Below are positions 8,030-17,679 of a stretch of DNA of 58,775 nucleotides, in pieces; position 1 is the first letter of the stretch; every line of letters starts with the position of its first letter. The position numbers were made by a program, and so were the translations under genes. The DNA is from Ignavibacteriota bacterium (GTDB taxonomy: Bacteria > Bacteroidota > Ignavibacteria > UBA10030 > UBA6906), in assembly GCA_003158475.1 (NCBI GenBank), contig PMJR01000096.1:7358-66132 (forward strand), given 5' to 3'. The notes below the pieces were generated by a model. That model made no database searches. It was not told the DNA's origin and was given only the letters and a program-made list of their open reading frames with translations.

Positions 8030-9207
8030 GGGGGGGGGGCGCCGGCTTCCTCGATCACATGGCGCAGTGAAACCACCGCACCCTCACGATCGCCGAACTT
8101 TTCGCTCTGAATGAGCCCGATCTGGTACCAGGACCGCGCGGAGAATTCCGTTTGCGGGTAGTCCTCGATGATTTTCCGGAAGAGCCTGACCGCACCGCCG
8201 TACAGGGGGACCGCCTCCGTGGCAGGTGTGCCCCGGACGGGGGAGGCGAACGTGTCGGCCTCGGCTTGGAGATCTCTGACTGCGGCGGCATATCCGTACT
8301 TGGCATACGGCATCCGGGACGATGGGAGCGGGGCCACGATCGCCTCCTGATATGCGCGCGCAGCAACGTCGTACGCCTTCTCTCCGGCTGCACGCGCGGC
8401 AAACTGGTAGAGCTCGTTGCCGTGTGCGCCCGCCAGCGCGTCGATCTTCCGGTACACGTCAAACGCTTCCTCGTATTTCTTACCCTCCATTGCGAGCCAG
8501 GCGAGAAGCTGGAGGAGGGAGAGATCGCCGCGGTCGCCGAGCGCCGCACGAATGACATCCGTCGCTGCCGTCCGCGCGTCATCTCTGCCGGTCATCTGTG
8601 AGAGCCGGCTCTGGACAAAGGAGAGCTGAGACGGGTTCTTCGCAAGCCAGCGAAGGTACTCCGCGGTCGCCCCGGAGTAGTTCATCGTCGAGCCGAGCAG
8701 CTGGGCAAGTTCGAGTGTGAAGAGGTCGCCGTCGCCGGTTCCCCTGCGGCCGCGGCGGTAGACCTCCGCGGCACGATCGAGGAGCCTGTTCTCTGCGAGC
8801 ACGGCGGCGACAAGCCGGTACGTCCCGGGGTTTGCCGGGTCTGTGGCAATTGCCGCATCCCATTCGGCGGCGGCGTCCTTTTCCCGCCCGGCCCTGTAGA
8901 AGACGCTCCCGAGCATCGCGTGGAGATTGGCATCGGAGGGAGTGCGAACGAGACGACTGCGGAGGAGTTCGATGACCTGATCGTACCGTTTCAGCTGCAT
9001 CCATATCCGCTGCACGGCGTCGAGCAGGATGAAGTTCGCGGGATCTTCCCTGAGCAATCCTTCATACAACCCTGCTGCACGTTCGTATTCCCCCGCCTGC
9101 TCCAGACCCTGTGCCAGCCGAAACTTTACATCGCGGTCGGACGTTTGAGAGTGTACGCTGCGGCGTACCCCCGGGCCCGTCAGAAGTGCCAGAATCACCC
9201 CGCACAC
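8005..9207 (-). CDS. N-terminal part of TPR exoprotein, frame broken at a G10 tract
   Basis: The 400 residues are tandem TPRs (EYERAAGLYEGLLREDPANF, REKDAAAEWDAAIATDPANP), ending after the homopolymer with an aberrant tail PPPCATTRHS and stop. The last true motif, YPQTEFSARSWYQIGLI, runs into the downstream frame. The start is uncertain. The first conventional initiator is GTG at 9207, giving a short hydrophobic leader. A CTG at 9255 would add AIKKRCRALVGRR, a far better charged n-region for a signal peptide, after a weak purine-rich site. It is divergent from dxr. TPR exoproteins of this kind act as envelope scaffolds; the partner may be the secreted protein downstream. Confidence 0.7.
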   Translation of the reverse strand: MCGVILALLTGPGVRRSVHSQTSDRDVKFRLAQGLEQAGEYERAAGLYEGLLREDPANFILLDAVQRIWMQLKRYDQVIELLRSRLVRTPSDANLHAMLGSVFYRAGREKDAAAEWDAAIATDPANPGTYRLVAAVLAENRLLDRAAEVYRRGRRGTGDGDLFTLELAQLLGSTMNYSGATAEYLRWLAKNPSQLSFVQSRLSQMTGRDDARTAATDVIRAALGDRGDLSLLQLLAWLAMEGKKYEEAFDVYRKIDALAGAHGNELYQFAARAAGEKAYDVAARAYQEAIVAPLPSSRMPYAKYGYAAAVRDLQAEADTFASPVRGTPATEAVPLYGGAVRLFRKIIEDYPQTEFSARSWYQIGLIQSEKFGDREGAVVSLRHVIEEAGAPPPCATTRHS

Positions 9208-9279
9208 GAGAAGACGGCGCCCGACGAGCGCACGACATCGTTTCTTGATAGCCAGATCTCTTTTACGTACCTTGGAATA

Positions 9280-10473
9280 TTGTATAGAGGGGCCTCCATC
9301 ACACACGCGACATCTCCGCGCACTATCGCTATCCTCGGGTCGACGGGTTCGATCGGTCGGAGTACTCTGGAAGTGATCGCCAGCTTCCCCGACCGGTTTC
9401 GCGTCGTGTATCTTTCCGCCAACAAGAATATCGATCTTTTGTGTGAGCAAATCAACAAGTTCCGCCCGAAGGGGGTCGTCGTATCCGACACGGAGCGGGC
9501 CGCAAAGCTCCGCTCCGCAGTGGGGACCGACGTCGAGATCCTTTGCGGGACGGGGGGACTCCTCGACGTCGTCAGCAGGGACGATGTGGATATAGTCGTG
9601 AGCTCGCTTGTCGGATTTGCGGGACTGCGACCGACGCTTCGCGCCGTGGAAGCGGGGAAGGACGTCGCGCTGGCGAACAAAGAGACGCTTGTCGTCGGGG
9701 GAGAGCTCATCATGGGACTGGTGCGCGCCGGGGGAGTGCGTCTCCTCCCCGTCGACAGCGAACACAGCGCAATATTTCAATGCTTGCAGGGGGAAGATCC
9801 CCGGACAGTCGAACGCCTTGTCCTGACCGCCTCCGGGGGGCCGTTTCTTCGCGTCGCGCGGGAGAAGTTCCCCGCAGTGACGGTCGCCGAAGCGCTCAAA
9901 CATCCGACCTGGCGGATGGGAGATAAGATCACGATTGATTCCGCAACGCTTATGAACAAGGGTCTGGAGGTGATCGAAGCCTACTGGCTGTTCGGGATCC
10001 CCCCGGAAAAGATAGAGGTCGTGATTCACCCCCAGTCGATGATCCATTCGATGGTGGAGTTTGTCGACGGATCGATGAAAGCCCAGCTCGGTATTCCGGA
10101 CATGAAGCTCCCCATCCTGTATGCGCTGGCCTATCCCGACAGACTGCCGTTCTCTTCCCGGCGCGTTGATTTCGGAACGCTTCGTGAGATGACGTTCCAT
10201 CCACCCGACATGGAGAAGTTTGAATGCCTTCCCCTTGCGTTTCGCGCGCTCCGGATGGGAGGGACCGCTCCGGCGGTGCTGAACGCGGCAAACGAGGTGG
10301 CGGTCCAGATGTTCCTTGACGGGGATCTCCCGTTTTCCGCCATCCCCTCCGTCATCCGTGACGCGCTGAACGCGCATGCGCCGCTTCACCCGTTTACTCT
10401 GGCCGACCTCGAACGGGTCGATGCGGAGACCAGACTGCGGGCGCGCAGGATACCAGCCACGACATTTTCCTGA
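9280..10473 (+). CDS. dxr: 1-deoxy-D-xylulose 5-phosphate reductoisomerase
   Basis: Dxr makes 2-C-methylerythritol 4-phosphate with NADPH in the MEP isoprenoid pathway. Visible motifs are the dinucleotide site ILGSTGSIG (GSTGSIG at residues 20-26), the metal/substrate site VDSEHSAIFQ, the loop TASGGPF, and ATLMNKGLEVIEA. The start is not obvious because no ATG is in frame. TTG at 9280 is the nearest accepted initiator and gives 397 residues. An ATC at 9298 lies six bases after a good agagggg and would give a more typical short leader, but ATC starts are very rare. rseP begins ten bases after the stop, a common pairing. Confidence 0.93.
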   Translation: MYRGASITHATSPRTIAILGSTGSIGRSTLEVIASFPDRFRVVYLSANKNIDLLCEQINKFRPKGVVVSDTERAAKLRSAVGTDVEILCGTGGLLDVVSRDDVDIVVSSLVGFAGLRPTLRAVEAGKDVALANKETLVVGGELIMGLVRAGGVRLLPVDSEHSAIFQCLQGEDPRTVERLVLTASGGPFLRVAREKFPAVTVAEALKHPTWRMGDKITIDSATLMNKGLEVIEAYWLFGIPPEKIEVVIHPQSMIHSMVEFVDGSMKAQLGIPDMKLPILYALAYPDRLPFSSRRVDFGTLREMTFHPPDMEKFECLPLAFRALRMGGTAPAVLNAANEVAVQMFLDGDLPFSAIPSVIRDALNAHAPLHPFTLADLERVDAETRLRARRIPATTFS

Positions 10474-10483
10474 CGGGACTTTC

Positions 10484-11800
10484 ATGCAATTTCTGAAAAC
10501 GGTGCTCGATTTTGTTGTGACGCTCGGTGTTCTTGTTTTCGTTCACGAGCTCGGCCACTTCCTTGCAGCCAAACTGTGCGGGATGAGAGTGGACCGCTTC
10601 TCCATCGGTTTCCCCCCAAGGGCGTTCGGCAGGAAGTTCGGGGAGACGGACTACTGCGTGTCGTGGCTTCCGATCGGCGGCTATGTGAAGATCGCCGGTA
10701 TGGTGGACGAGAGCATGGATGTCGAGTTCCTCAACAAGCCGGCAGAGCCGTGGGAATTCCGCTCCAAACCGATCTGGCAGAGAATGATCGTGCTTTCTGC
10801 CGGCGTGATGATGAACCTCATCCTTGCGCTCGTAATTTTCTGGGCCGTTCACTATTCTACGGGGAAGACGCTGCGCGAGACCACCGAGGTCGGTTATGTC
10901 GCCGAGGAGAGCGCCGCCGCCCGCGCAGGCCTGAAGGAGGGAGACAGGATCCTCTCGGTCAACGACAACCCCGTCTCAGCGTGGGAACCGATGCTCGATG
11001 CTCTGTTTGCGGGCGTGACGCGGGGAGATGTTGCGCTTGCCGTTCGGCGCAGCGGGCGGGACACGGTACTCCTCCTTGCGGGCCGGGACGCTCGCGATCC
11101 CGGCCGCGCCGGGTTCGGCCTGGTCCCTGCCAATACCGAGATCGTCGTCGGTCCCCCCGAGCCAGGGAAGCCTGCGGAACGACTCGGGCTCAAGGTGCAG
11201 GACGTTCTCGTTTCGATCAATGGGGTCCCCATACGGGATCTCCAGAAGGTCCTTCAGCTCGTCAAACAGAACGCGGGAAAACAGATCACTATCGCGTGGA
11301 GGCGGGGGAGCGAGCAGATGAACGGGACCACCGTGCCGACACCGGACGGGCATATCGGCATTCCCATCGGCGAAAACTATACGGGACCCCGGACGCATGT
11401 CGACTATACGCTCCTCGGGGCACTCCCGGCGGGCGCAAGGTACATGGTCTACGTTACCATCAGCTTCGCCGATCAGATGTGGCAGCTGGTGACGGGCAAG
11501 GTGTCGTTCTCACAGTCGGTGGGCGGTCCGATCAAGATCGCACAACTCGCATCCCAGTCATCGGACCTCGGGTTGCTGACCTATCTGAGTTTCATGGCGT
11601 TGCTCAGCATTAACCTGGCGATCATCAACATTCTTCCATTCCCCGCGCTCGACGGCGGACACCTCTCATTTCTGGTGTACGAAGCGGTGTTCCGCAGGGA
11701 GGTGCCGCTGGCGGTCAAGCTCGGCCTGCAGAAAGTGGGGATAGCGGTGCTGCTGGCATTCATGGCCTTTGTCGTCATCAACGACATCATCCATTTCTGA
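10484..11800 (+). CDS. rseP: Site-2 (RIP) zinc metalloprotease RseP
   Basis: RseP is an inner-membrane intramembrane protease that cleaves anti-sigma factors and remnant signal peptides. The 438 residues show HELGH at 21-25 in the first transmembrane helix, two PDZ domains (around VGYVAEESAAARAGLKEGDRI and PAERLGLKVQDVLVSINGVP), and the LDGG motif at 389-392 that completes the zinc site. The ATG at 10484 follows the dxr stop by ten bases. The membrane anti-sigma factor encoded at 17785-18660 is a plausible substrate, but this is inference. It converges with the lipoprotein gene at 11819. Confidence 0.94.
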   Translation: MQFLKTVLDFVVTLGVLVFVHELGHFLAAKLCGMRVDRFSIGFPPRAFGRKFGETDYCVSWLPIGGYVKIAGMVDESMDVEFLNKPAEPWEFRSKPIWQRMIVLSAGVMMNLILALVIFWAVHYSTGKTLRETTEVGYVAEESAAARAGLKEGDRILSVNDNPVSAWEPMLDALFAGVTRGDVALAVRRSGRDTVLLLAGRDARDPGRAGFGLVPANTEIVVGPPEPGKPAERLGLKVQDVLVSINGVPIRDLQKVLQLVKQNAGKQITIAWRRGSEQMNGTTVPTPDGHIGIPIGENYTGPRTHVDYTLLGALPAGARYMVYVTISFADQMWQLVTGKVSFSQSVGGPIKIAQLASQSSDLGLLTYLSFMALLSINLAIINILPFPALDGGHLSFLVYEAVFRREVPLAVKLGLQKVGIAVLLAFMAFVVINDIIHF

Positions 11801-11818
11801 CGGCATTTCTGAACCAGG

Positions 11819-12436
11819 CTACATGCGCAGGGCTGCAATGAAAGACTCAAGATCACCGAAGATCTCTTTCACTGCCCCCGGCGGGGCGGTACCGTTGACA
11901 AGCGCGGTGAGCGCGTACACGCGCCCGTCGGCCGTGAGCAACACCGTCCTCATCCTGTCCCCCGATCCGCTGTACTCGACGTCGTATGAGACCGCTTCCA
12001 CTCCGTTGACGTAGTAACGGTCGGGCTCCCGCACAAGGATGCCGGGTTTGCTCGACGTTTCCAGCGCTGCAGTCAACTTCGCGAGCTGCAGAAGTCCCTC
12101 TCCCCCCAGATCCGCTCTGTCGAAGGCGCGCAAGTGCACCTGCCGCACCGTCAGGCTCCCCGCGTAGTCGTCCCGCACGAGCCACACGGCCCGGTCCGCG
12201 GAGAGCGTGTCAGACGTTACGTCAAACCAGCCCGGGAGAGGCCGGTAGCGAATCGCTCCGTCGCGGGACAGGAGGTAGGAGGGCGCAGGGGCCGACGCGG
12301 CAGCGGGACCCGGGGTCGCGCACCCGCCACAGATGAGCACAACGCACAGGGAGGCACAGAGGGAGGAGCAGACGTCGGAGACGGGAAGAACGATCCGCCG
12401 CACCGGGCGAAGGGAGAAGTTGAGTGTCACGGACAC
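11819..12436 (-). CDS. Putative lipoprotein, possible PsbP/Mog1-like fold
   Basis: A GTG at 12436, 13 bases after the stop of the PorV-like gene and preceded by aggggtg, gives 205 residues; a second GTG lies at 12430. The N-terminus is hydrophobic and cysteine-rich, ending in LICGGC, an imperfect lipobox. The mature part starts with an RYRPLPGWFDV segment and ends with GRVYALTALVNG and IFGDLESFIAALR. That layout resembles PsbP/Mog1/DcrB-type domains (aromatic LPxGW near the start, IFxxIxxSF near the end). The fold call is inference, and no function can be given. Confidence 0.6.
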   Translation of the reverse strand: MSVTLNFSLRPVRRIVLPVSDVCSSLCASLCVVLICGGCATPGPAAASAPAPSYLLSRDGAIRYRPLPGWFDVTSDTLSADRAVWLVRDDYAGSLTVRQVHLRAFDRADLGGEGLLQLAKLTAALETSSKPGILVREPDRYYVNGVEAVSYDVEYSGSGDRMRTVLLTADGRVYALTALVNGTAPPGAVKEIFGDLESFIAALRM

Positions 12437-12449
12437 GCCCCGGTCACCC

Positions 12450-13481
12450 CTACTCGCCGGATCTCTTGAACTGCTCGGCTTCCAGCGTGAACATGATGGA
12501 GATGCGGTGCGTGTTGTCGAGCTGCTCGGCCCCGGCGAATCTGGCAAACGAATAGTCGATGTTCAACTTCGGGAGGTGCACTCCGGCACCCAGTGTGAGC
12601 TGTTTCACGTCGCTGTACCCGGCCCGGAGTGCGATGAGGTTCCTGAATTCGTATTCCAACCCGCCGTGAAAGTCAAAGCTCACCGGACCGATGTGGGCTT
12701 CGGAGGCCGACTTGCGGTTCTCGAACCGGATGTCGAAGTCGGTAGCCGGCGCAATGCGCCCGCCGAGGAGATCAATGAAATACGCCGACCCGATTTTCAC
12801 CGTCGGCGATATCAGATCGTTGCGGCCGGTGTTCCATGCCACCAGAGTCGTTGTGATGTCCTGCAGGTTGGCGCCGAAGGAGAGATTCTCGAACGGGCAG
12901 TACAGGAAACCGATGTCGAACCCGATCCCCATCGCACTGTACTCCGCAAGATCCCGGCGGATGAGCTTGACGTTGGCGCCATAGGAAAATGTCTCGTTCT
13001 GCCTGTGAGAATACGTGAAGTAGAGTGCCCAGTCGGCGGCATTGAAATACGTGACCCGTCCGGGATCGACACGCGTGAACTGAGTCGGGTCGTAGGTGAG
13101 GTTCCCGTTGGCGTCGACCCCTGCGTTCCGCGTGTCCGCGATGTCGTCCACACCGACACGGATGATGCTGAGGCCGAGGCTGGTGCTGGTGCCGACGGGG
13201 ATCGCCACCGCACCGTAGTCGTGGTTGACAAGGCTGCCGAACTCGGAGTCATGCATCAGGATGAATTCCGGGTAGTTGATGCGGGAGAGTCCCGCAGGGT
13301 TCCAGTACCCGGCCGTGACGTCGTTCGCCAGGGCAACGAACGCACCCCCCATGGCAAGGGCACGAGCCCCGACGCCGGTGGAAATGAACTCGCCCGCGTA
13401 CTTCGCTATTCCTGTCTGAGCCTGTCCGCCCGCAACCGGCACCAGAGCCGCCATCACATATGCCCACCTGGGGTGTCTCAT
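12450..13481 (-). CDS. PorV/PorQ-family outer-membrane beta-barrel protein
   Basis: The 343-residue protein has a short signal peptide (cleavage near GGQAQ) and the family start KYAGEFISTGVGARALAMGGAFVALANDVTAGYWNPAGL, a FadL-like pattern typical of the PorV/PorQ family of Bacteroidota and relatives. The remainder shows alternating-polarity strands and ends in a barrel-like strand. PorV and PorQ work with the type IX secretion system, but no other secretion gene is in the window, so a T9SS role is not shown. aaggggac precedes the ATG, and TTGACT upstream (around 13521) could be a -35 box with no convincing -10. Confidence 0.8.
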   Translation of the reverse strand: MRHPRWAYVMAALVPVAGGQAQTGIAKYAGEFISTGVGARALAMGGAFVALANDVTAGYWNPAGLSRINYPEFILMHDSEFGSLVNHDYGAVAIPVGTSTSLGLSIIRVGVDDIADTRNAGVDANGNLTYDPTQFTRVDPGRVTYFNAADWALYFTYSHRQNETFSYGANVKLIRRDLAEYSAMGIGFDIGFLYCPFENLSFGANLQDITTTLVAWNTGRNDLISPTVKIGSAYFIDLLGGRIAPATDFDIRFENRKSASEAHIGPVSFDFHGGLEYEFRNLIALRAGYSDVKQLTLGAGVHLPKLNIDYSFARFAGAEQLDNTHRISIMFTLEAEQFKRSGE

Positions 13482-13545
13482 ATGTCCCCTTCTTTTCCCA
13501 AAATCCGAATATTGGCAACGAGAGTCAACCCGGCGAAGGTCTCCG

Positions 13546-15159
13546 CTAGATTGGCTCCGCCCCCAGTTCCCTTTTCATCGCTGCAATGACCGGGTGATCC
13601 CCCCCCTGCGACTCCGTCTCCGGATCCTTGAAGCGTGTGTCAACCGTCCCTCCCTGTGCGCCGCCGCTGACCTCAGGCCGCACGCCGAGGCGCACATTGA
13701 GTATCTTCTGAAGTACTTCGCCGATGAAATCCTTGTTCTTCAGTATGAGCGATGCCTGGAATTCATCCGACACCCCCAGGCGGACAATTCCCTGTTCGAC
13801 GCCCAGCAGCACCGCGTTCTCGAGCGCAGGCCAGAGCGATATCTTTCTGGTGCGCACTTCGCCCAGGAACTCATTCCACCGGGATGAAAGTTCACCCGCG
13901 TTTATCCCTCCATGGGGGCGGGGAGCGGCCGGAGACTGCGTTACGGGCGCGGCCGGGCGGGGCTGGGCGGCCGGCCGGTCACCTGCGGACGGAGGAGGAG
14001 ACGGCGGATGTCCCCCCTGCCGCCCCGCGAGTTCATCCAGCCGTTCGAGGAGTTCACCGACATCCTTCGCACGGGGGAGCGCGATCATCTGGACGACGTC
14101 TGCCTCGAGTCTGAAGCGCGGCTGCGTTGTCCACCTTAGCGCGGAGTCGGTCCCGGCGACAAGCCGCTGGAGCCTCAGGAGATCGGCAACACTGAGGAAC
14201 TCCGCCTCCGCGGCATAGCGCGCTCGATAGACATCGGCGGCTTCGATCAGGAGCGTCGAGCCCGTCGTTTTTGCCACGAGGAGGTTGCGGAAGTGCTCGG
14301 TCAACCCGGAGAGGAACTCCCGGAGGTCATGCCCGCCGGTCATGATGTCATCGACGAGCGCGAGCCCTCCCCTCGTGTCGCCTGTCCTGATGAGGTCGGT
14401 CATGCGGAAATAGACCTCCTGATCGACGAGGTTCAGTGCTTCGACAATCTTGGCCCGTGTGACGGCGGTGCCGCAAAGCGCGACGACCTGGTCGAAGACG
14501 CTCTGCGCATCCCGGAGCGAACCGTCCCCCCTCCGCGCCATAAGGTGCAGAGCGTCTTCCTCAATGGTTAGTCCCTCTGCGAGCGCGATCGCCCGCAGAT
14601 TCGCCGCAATTTCCTCTGTCCGGATCCGCCGGAAATCAAACCGCTGACACCGGGAGAGGATTGTGGCGGGAACCTTGTTGACTTCGGTGGTCGCAAATAT
14701 GAACAGCACATGAGGGGGAGGCTCTTCCAGCGTCTTGAGGAGTGCGTTGAATGCCTCCTTGGTGAGCATGTGGACTTCGTCTATAATATACACCTTGTAC
14801 GCACCCGTGGCGGGCGCGTAGCGGACTGACTCCCGCAGGTTACGGATCTCCTCCACCCCGCGATTGGAGGCACCGTCGATTTCCAGAACGTCGAAGCTGC
14901 GCCCTTCGGTTATCTCCCGGCAGCTTTCACACGTGTTGTCGGGATTCTGGTCGACCGGCGCACTGCAGTTCACCGCTTTCGCGAGCAGCCTCGCCGTGGT
15001 GGTCTTCCCGACGCCGCGCGGCCCGCCGAAGAGATACGCGTGCGCGACACGCTTTGTCGCCATGGCGTTCCGCAGGGTCGTGGTGACGTGCCCTTGCCCC
15101 GTCACTTCTTCAAACCGCATCGGCCGGTATTTCCGCGCCGTGACAACGTACTCGCTCAT
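13546..15159 (-). CDS. dnaX: DNA polymerase III subunit gamma/tau
   Basis: DnaX is the AAA+ clamp-loader ATPase. The 537 residues show Walker A GPRGVGKT (46-53), Walker B with DEVH (127-130), the sensor region IFATTEVNKVPATILSRCQRFDF, and a proline-rich linker before the tau-like C-terminal domain. The zinc motif has only three cysteines (65, 77, 80); the position of the second cysteine of the usual four is Asn74, so zinc binding may use another ligand or be weakened. I saw no slippery A-run plus structure suggesting a programmed gamma frameshift. It lies 16 bases downstream of lon. Confidence 0.94.
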   Translation of the reverse strand: MSEYVVTARKYRPMRFEEVTGQGHVTTTLRNAMATKRVAHAYLFGGPRGVGKTTTARLLAKAVNCSAPVDQNPDNTCESCREITEGRSFDVLEIDGASNRGVEEIRNLRESVRYAPATGAYKVYIIDEVHMLTKEAFNALLKTLEEPPPHVLFIFATTEVNKVPATILSRCQRFDFRRIRTEEIAANLRAIALAEGLTIEEDALHLMARRGDGSLRDAQSVFDQVVALCGTAVTRAKIVEALNLVDQEVYFRMTDLIRTGDTRGGLALVDDIMTGGHDLREFLSGLTEHFRNLLVAKTTGSTLLIEAADVYRARYAAEAEFLSVADLLRLQRLVAGTDSALRWTTQPRFRLEADVVQMIALPRAKDVGELLERLDELAGRQGGHPPSPPPSAGDRPAAQPRPAAPVTQSPAAPRPHGGINAGELSSRWNEFLGEVRTRKISLWPALENAVLLGVEQGIVRLGVSDEFQASLILKNKDFIGEVLQKILNVRLGVRPEVSGGAQGGTVDTRFKDPETESQGGDHPVIAAMKRELGAEPI

Positions 15160-15175
15160 ACGCCGGTCATGCTCC

Positions 15176-17623
15176 CTATTCTTTGGCCTGCTTTTTCGCC
15201 CGGGCTCTGGAAAGTCCCCGCGCGGGCGCGAAGACGTGACGGAGCCCCTCTTCGATGGTGCTTACCGGGATCAGGGTCAGCCCCTCCTTTACTTTCGCCG
15301 GGATGTCCGCAAGGTCTTTTTCATTCTCCCGGGGGATCAGGACCCTCCCGATGCCGCTCCTCTGTGCCGCGATCAGCTTTTCGTTGAGTCCCCCGATCGC
15401 CAGGACGTCACCCCGGAGTGTGATTTCGCCCGTCATTGCGACATCGCTCCGTGCCGGCTTTCCGCTGACGGCGGAATAGATGGCCATGGCCATGGTGATC
15501 CCCGCCGACGGCCCGTCCTTGGGGATGGCCCCTTCCGGGAGGTGGATATGGATTTCTTTCCCCTTGGAGAACGTCGCGGGGATGCCGAGTGCCCTGGCGT
15601 TCGAGCGGAGAAAGCTCAGCGCCGCCTGGGCGGATTCTTTCATCACTTCGCCGAGCTGACCCGTGAGCGTGAGCTTCTCGGGACCGCTCATCAGCGCGAC
15701 GTCGACATTGAGGAGCTCTCCTCCCACACTGGTCCATGCCAGGCCGGTCACGGATCCCACCCTGTGCCCTTCCGCGCGCGGCCTGTTCCTGAAGCGTGGG
15801 ACCCCTAGGTAGTGCTCGACTTTCTGCGGGTCGACTGTAAACGGGCGGGCAGATTTCTTTTTATTCTTCCCCCCGTTTTTCTGTCGGGCCAGGACGATGT
15901 CTTTTGCGACTTTCCTGCAGACCGAAGCGATCTCCCGTTCCAGGTTGCGAACCCCGGCCTCGCGTGTGTACCCGGTGATGATCGTGTCGATGGCCGCATC
16001 GGTGATCCCGATGGCCATCCCCGCGATGCCGTGCTCGGTGAGCTGCCGTGGGATGATGTGCCGGCGCGCGATCTCCCGCTTGTCATGCTGCATGTACCCG
16101 GCGAGTTCGATGATTTCCATCCTGTCCTGCAGCGGCAGCGGGATGGCGTAACGGACGTTCGCCGTGGTGATAAACATGACGTGCGAGAGGTCGTAGTCAA
16201 TGTCCAGGTAATGATCGTTGAACGCAACGTTTTGTTCGGGATCCAGCACCTCGAGCATCGCGGAGGAGGGATCACCGCGGAAATCCATGCTCATTTTGTC
16301 GACTTCGTCCAGGAGCATCACGGGGTTGATCACGCCCGCCCGCTTCATCGACTGTATGATCTTCCCCGGCATGGAACCGATGTACGTCCTGCGGTGCCCC
16401 CGTATCTCCGCTTCGTCCCGCACACCCCCAAGGGAAATGCGCACCAGCTTTCTGCCGAGCGCGCGGGCGATTGATTTTGCGAGCGAGGTCTTTCCGACCC
16501 CCGGGGGACCGACAAAACAGAGGATCTGCCCTTTCATCTCGGTCACCAGATTGAGGACCGCGATGTGTTCCAGGATCCTCTCCTTCGGCTTTTCGAGGCC
16601 GAAGTGATCCTCGTCCAGGACCTTTTTCACGTGGTCGATGCTGAGGTTGTCTTTGGTCCTTTTGTACCAGGGAACGCTGACCATCCAGTCCAGGTAGCTC
16701 CGGATGACCGTTGATTCCGGGGAGAGGGGGGGGGTCTTTTTCAGCTTTGCGAATTCCTCGAGCGCTTTCTCCTCGGCCGGCTTCGACAGCCTGGCTTTCC
16801 GGATGTCTTCGCGAAGCTTCGTGAGTTCCGGAGATGCCTCTTCGTCGCCGAGTTCATCCTGGAGTATCCTGATCTGTTCCTGGATGAAGAACTTCCTCTG
16901 GGATCTGGCGATATTGTCGTGAACCTTGGTGTCGATCTCCTTTTCGATCTTGAGAACGTCGTTTTCAGAGTTCAAAATCCGTATCAGCTCGTGCAATTGT
17001 TCGCGCATGCCGTGGAGTTCGATGATTTTTTGCTTGACGTCCACGCTCTGCAGAATATTGGAGGCGATGTAGAATACCCTGCGCTGCGCGTCGCGTGTGT
17101 TCTCGAAGGCTACCAGCACCTCGCTCGGCACATTCCTGTTCAGGTGCACATACTCCGCGAAGAGACTGGAGGTGTGCCGCAGAAGGGCATCGAGCTCGGA
17201 GTCCATTTCCCCGGCGGTGGGACCGAGTGTGACCTCGGCCTCCAGGTACTTCGTGTTGGGCACAAACGTCCGCACGGAGGCCTGCACGATCCCGTCAACA
17301 AGGATCTTCATCAGCCCGTTCGGAAGCTTGAGGATCTGGATGATCTTGGCAAGCGTCCCGTCATGGTAGATATCATTCTCCCCGGGTTCTTCCGTCACCG
17401 AGTTACGCTGCGCGGCGAGAAAGATGTACTTCTCCCGCTCCAGCGCCTCGTTCACAGCACGGAGCGAGGATTCTCTCCCCACCAACACGGGGAATATCAT
17501 GTATGGAAAAACGACGACGTCCCGGAGAGGGAGAACGGGGAGGCGTGTGGGGAGGCCGTCGCGACGGTCGCCGGCATGGAGTGTTTCGGCGGATGATTCC
17601 TGGGAGATGTCCACATTCGACAC
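15176..17623 (-). CDS. lon: ATP-dependent protease La (Lon)
   Basis: Lon degrades damaged and regulatory proteins. The 815 residues carry the N-terminal substrate domain ([13 protein letters not shown]), Walker [14 protein letters not shown], Walker [10 protein letters not shown], and the Ser-Lys protease dyad: Ser706 in PKDGPSAG and Lys749 in [10 protein letters not shown], spaced 43 residues as in E. coli. The frame is open to a TTG at 17689, but that codon lies inside the -10 box of a strong promoter, so the first usable initiator is GTG at 17623 (or GTG 17614). No good Shine-Dalgarno is seen. Confidence 0.94.
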   Translation of the reverse strand: MSNVDISQESSAETLHAGDRRDGLPTRLPVLPLRDVVVFPYMIFPVLVGRESSLRAVNEALEREKYIFLAAQRNSVTEEPGENDIYHDGTLAKIIQILKLPNGLMKILVDGIVQASVRTFVPNTKYLEAEVTLGPTAGEMDSELDALLRHTSSLFAEYVHLNRNVPSEVLVAFENTRDAQRRVFYIASNILQSVDVKQKIIELHGMREQLHELIRILNSENDVLKIEKEIDTKVHDNIARSQRKFFIQEQIRILQDELGDEEASPELTKLREDIRKARLSKPAEEKALEEFAKLKKTPPLSPESTVIRSYLDWMVSVPWYKRTKDNLSIDHVKKVLDEDHFGLEKPKERILEHIAVLNLVTEMKGQILCFVGPPGVGKTSLAKSIARALGRKLVRISLGGVRDEAEIRGHRRTYIGSMPGKIIQSMKRAGVINPVMLLDEVDKMSMDFRGDPSSAMLEVLDPEQNVAFNDHYLDIDYDLSHVMFITTANVRYAIPLPLQDRMEIIELAGYMQHDKREIARRHIIPRQLTEHGIAGMAIGITDAAIDTIITGYTREAGVRNLEREIASVCRKVAKDIVLARQKNGGKNKKKSARPFTVDPQKVEHYLGVPRFRNRPRAEGHRVGSVTGLAWTSVGGELLNVDVALMSGPEKLTLTGQLGEVMKESAQAALSFLRSNARALGIPATFSKGKEIHIHLPEGAIPKDGPSAGITMAMAIYSAVSGKPARSDVAMTGEITLRGDVLAIGGLNEKLIAAQRSGIGRVLIPRENEKDLADIPAKVKEGLTLIPVSTIEEGLRHVFAPARGLSRARAKKQAKE

Positions 17624-17641
17624 GGGGTGATGAAGACAGAA

Positions 17642-17664
17642 AAAGGTGTCACGTCGACACCTTT
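17642..17664 (-). promoter_or_regulatory. Inverted repeat in the lon leader (operator or attenuator)
   Basis: AAAGGTGTC and GACACCTTT are perfect 9-bp arms separated by five bases. The repeat lies roughly +9 to +31 relative to the start predicted from the lon promoter and ends 18 bases before the GTG. As DNA it could be a repressor operator; as RNA it would be a stable hairpin ending in a short U run. It is not a CIRCE or HAIR element by sequence. Confidence 0.6.
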
Positions 17665-17679
17665 CACGGTATGTACTGA

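Noticed and set aside
9256-10485. Upstream 410 residues of an open minus-strand frame running into the TPR gene
   Set aside because: It is antisense to dxr, has no family features, and comes from GC-rich codon bias. The TPR gene starts near 9207-9255.
13546-15159. Programmed frameshift in dnaX for a gamma form
   Set aside because: No A-rich slippery heptamer with a following stem-loop was seen.
16726-16734. G9 tract in lon as a possible frameshift
   Set aside because: The frame and Lon sequence continue correctly through it. The same is true for the tracts in the M14 peptidase gene and yidC.
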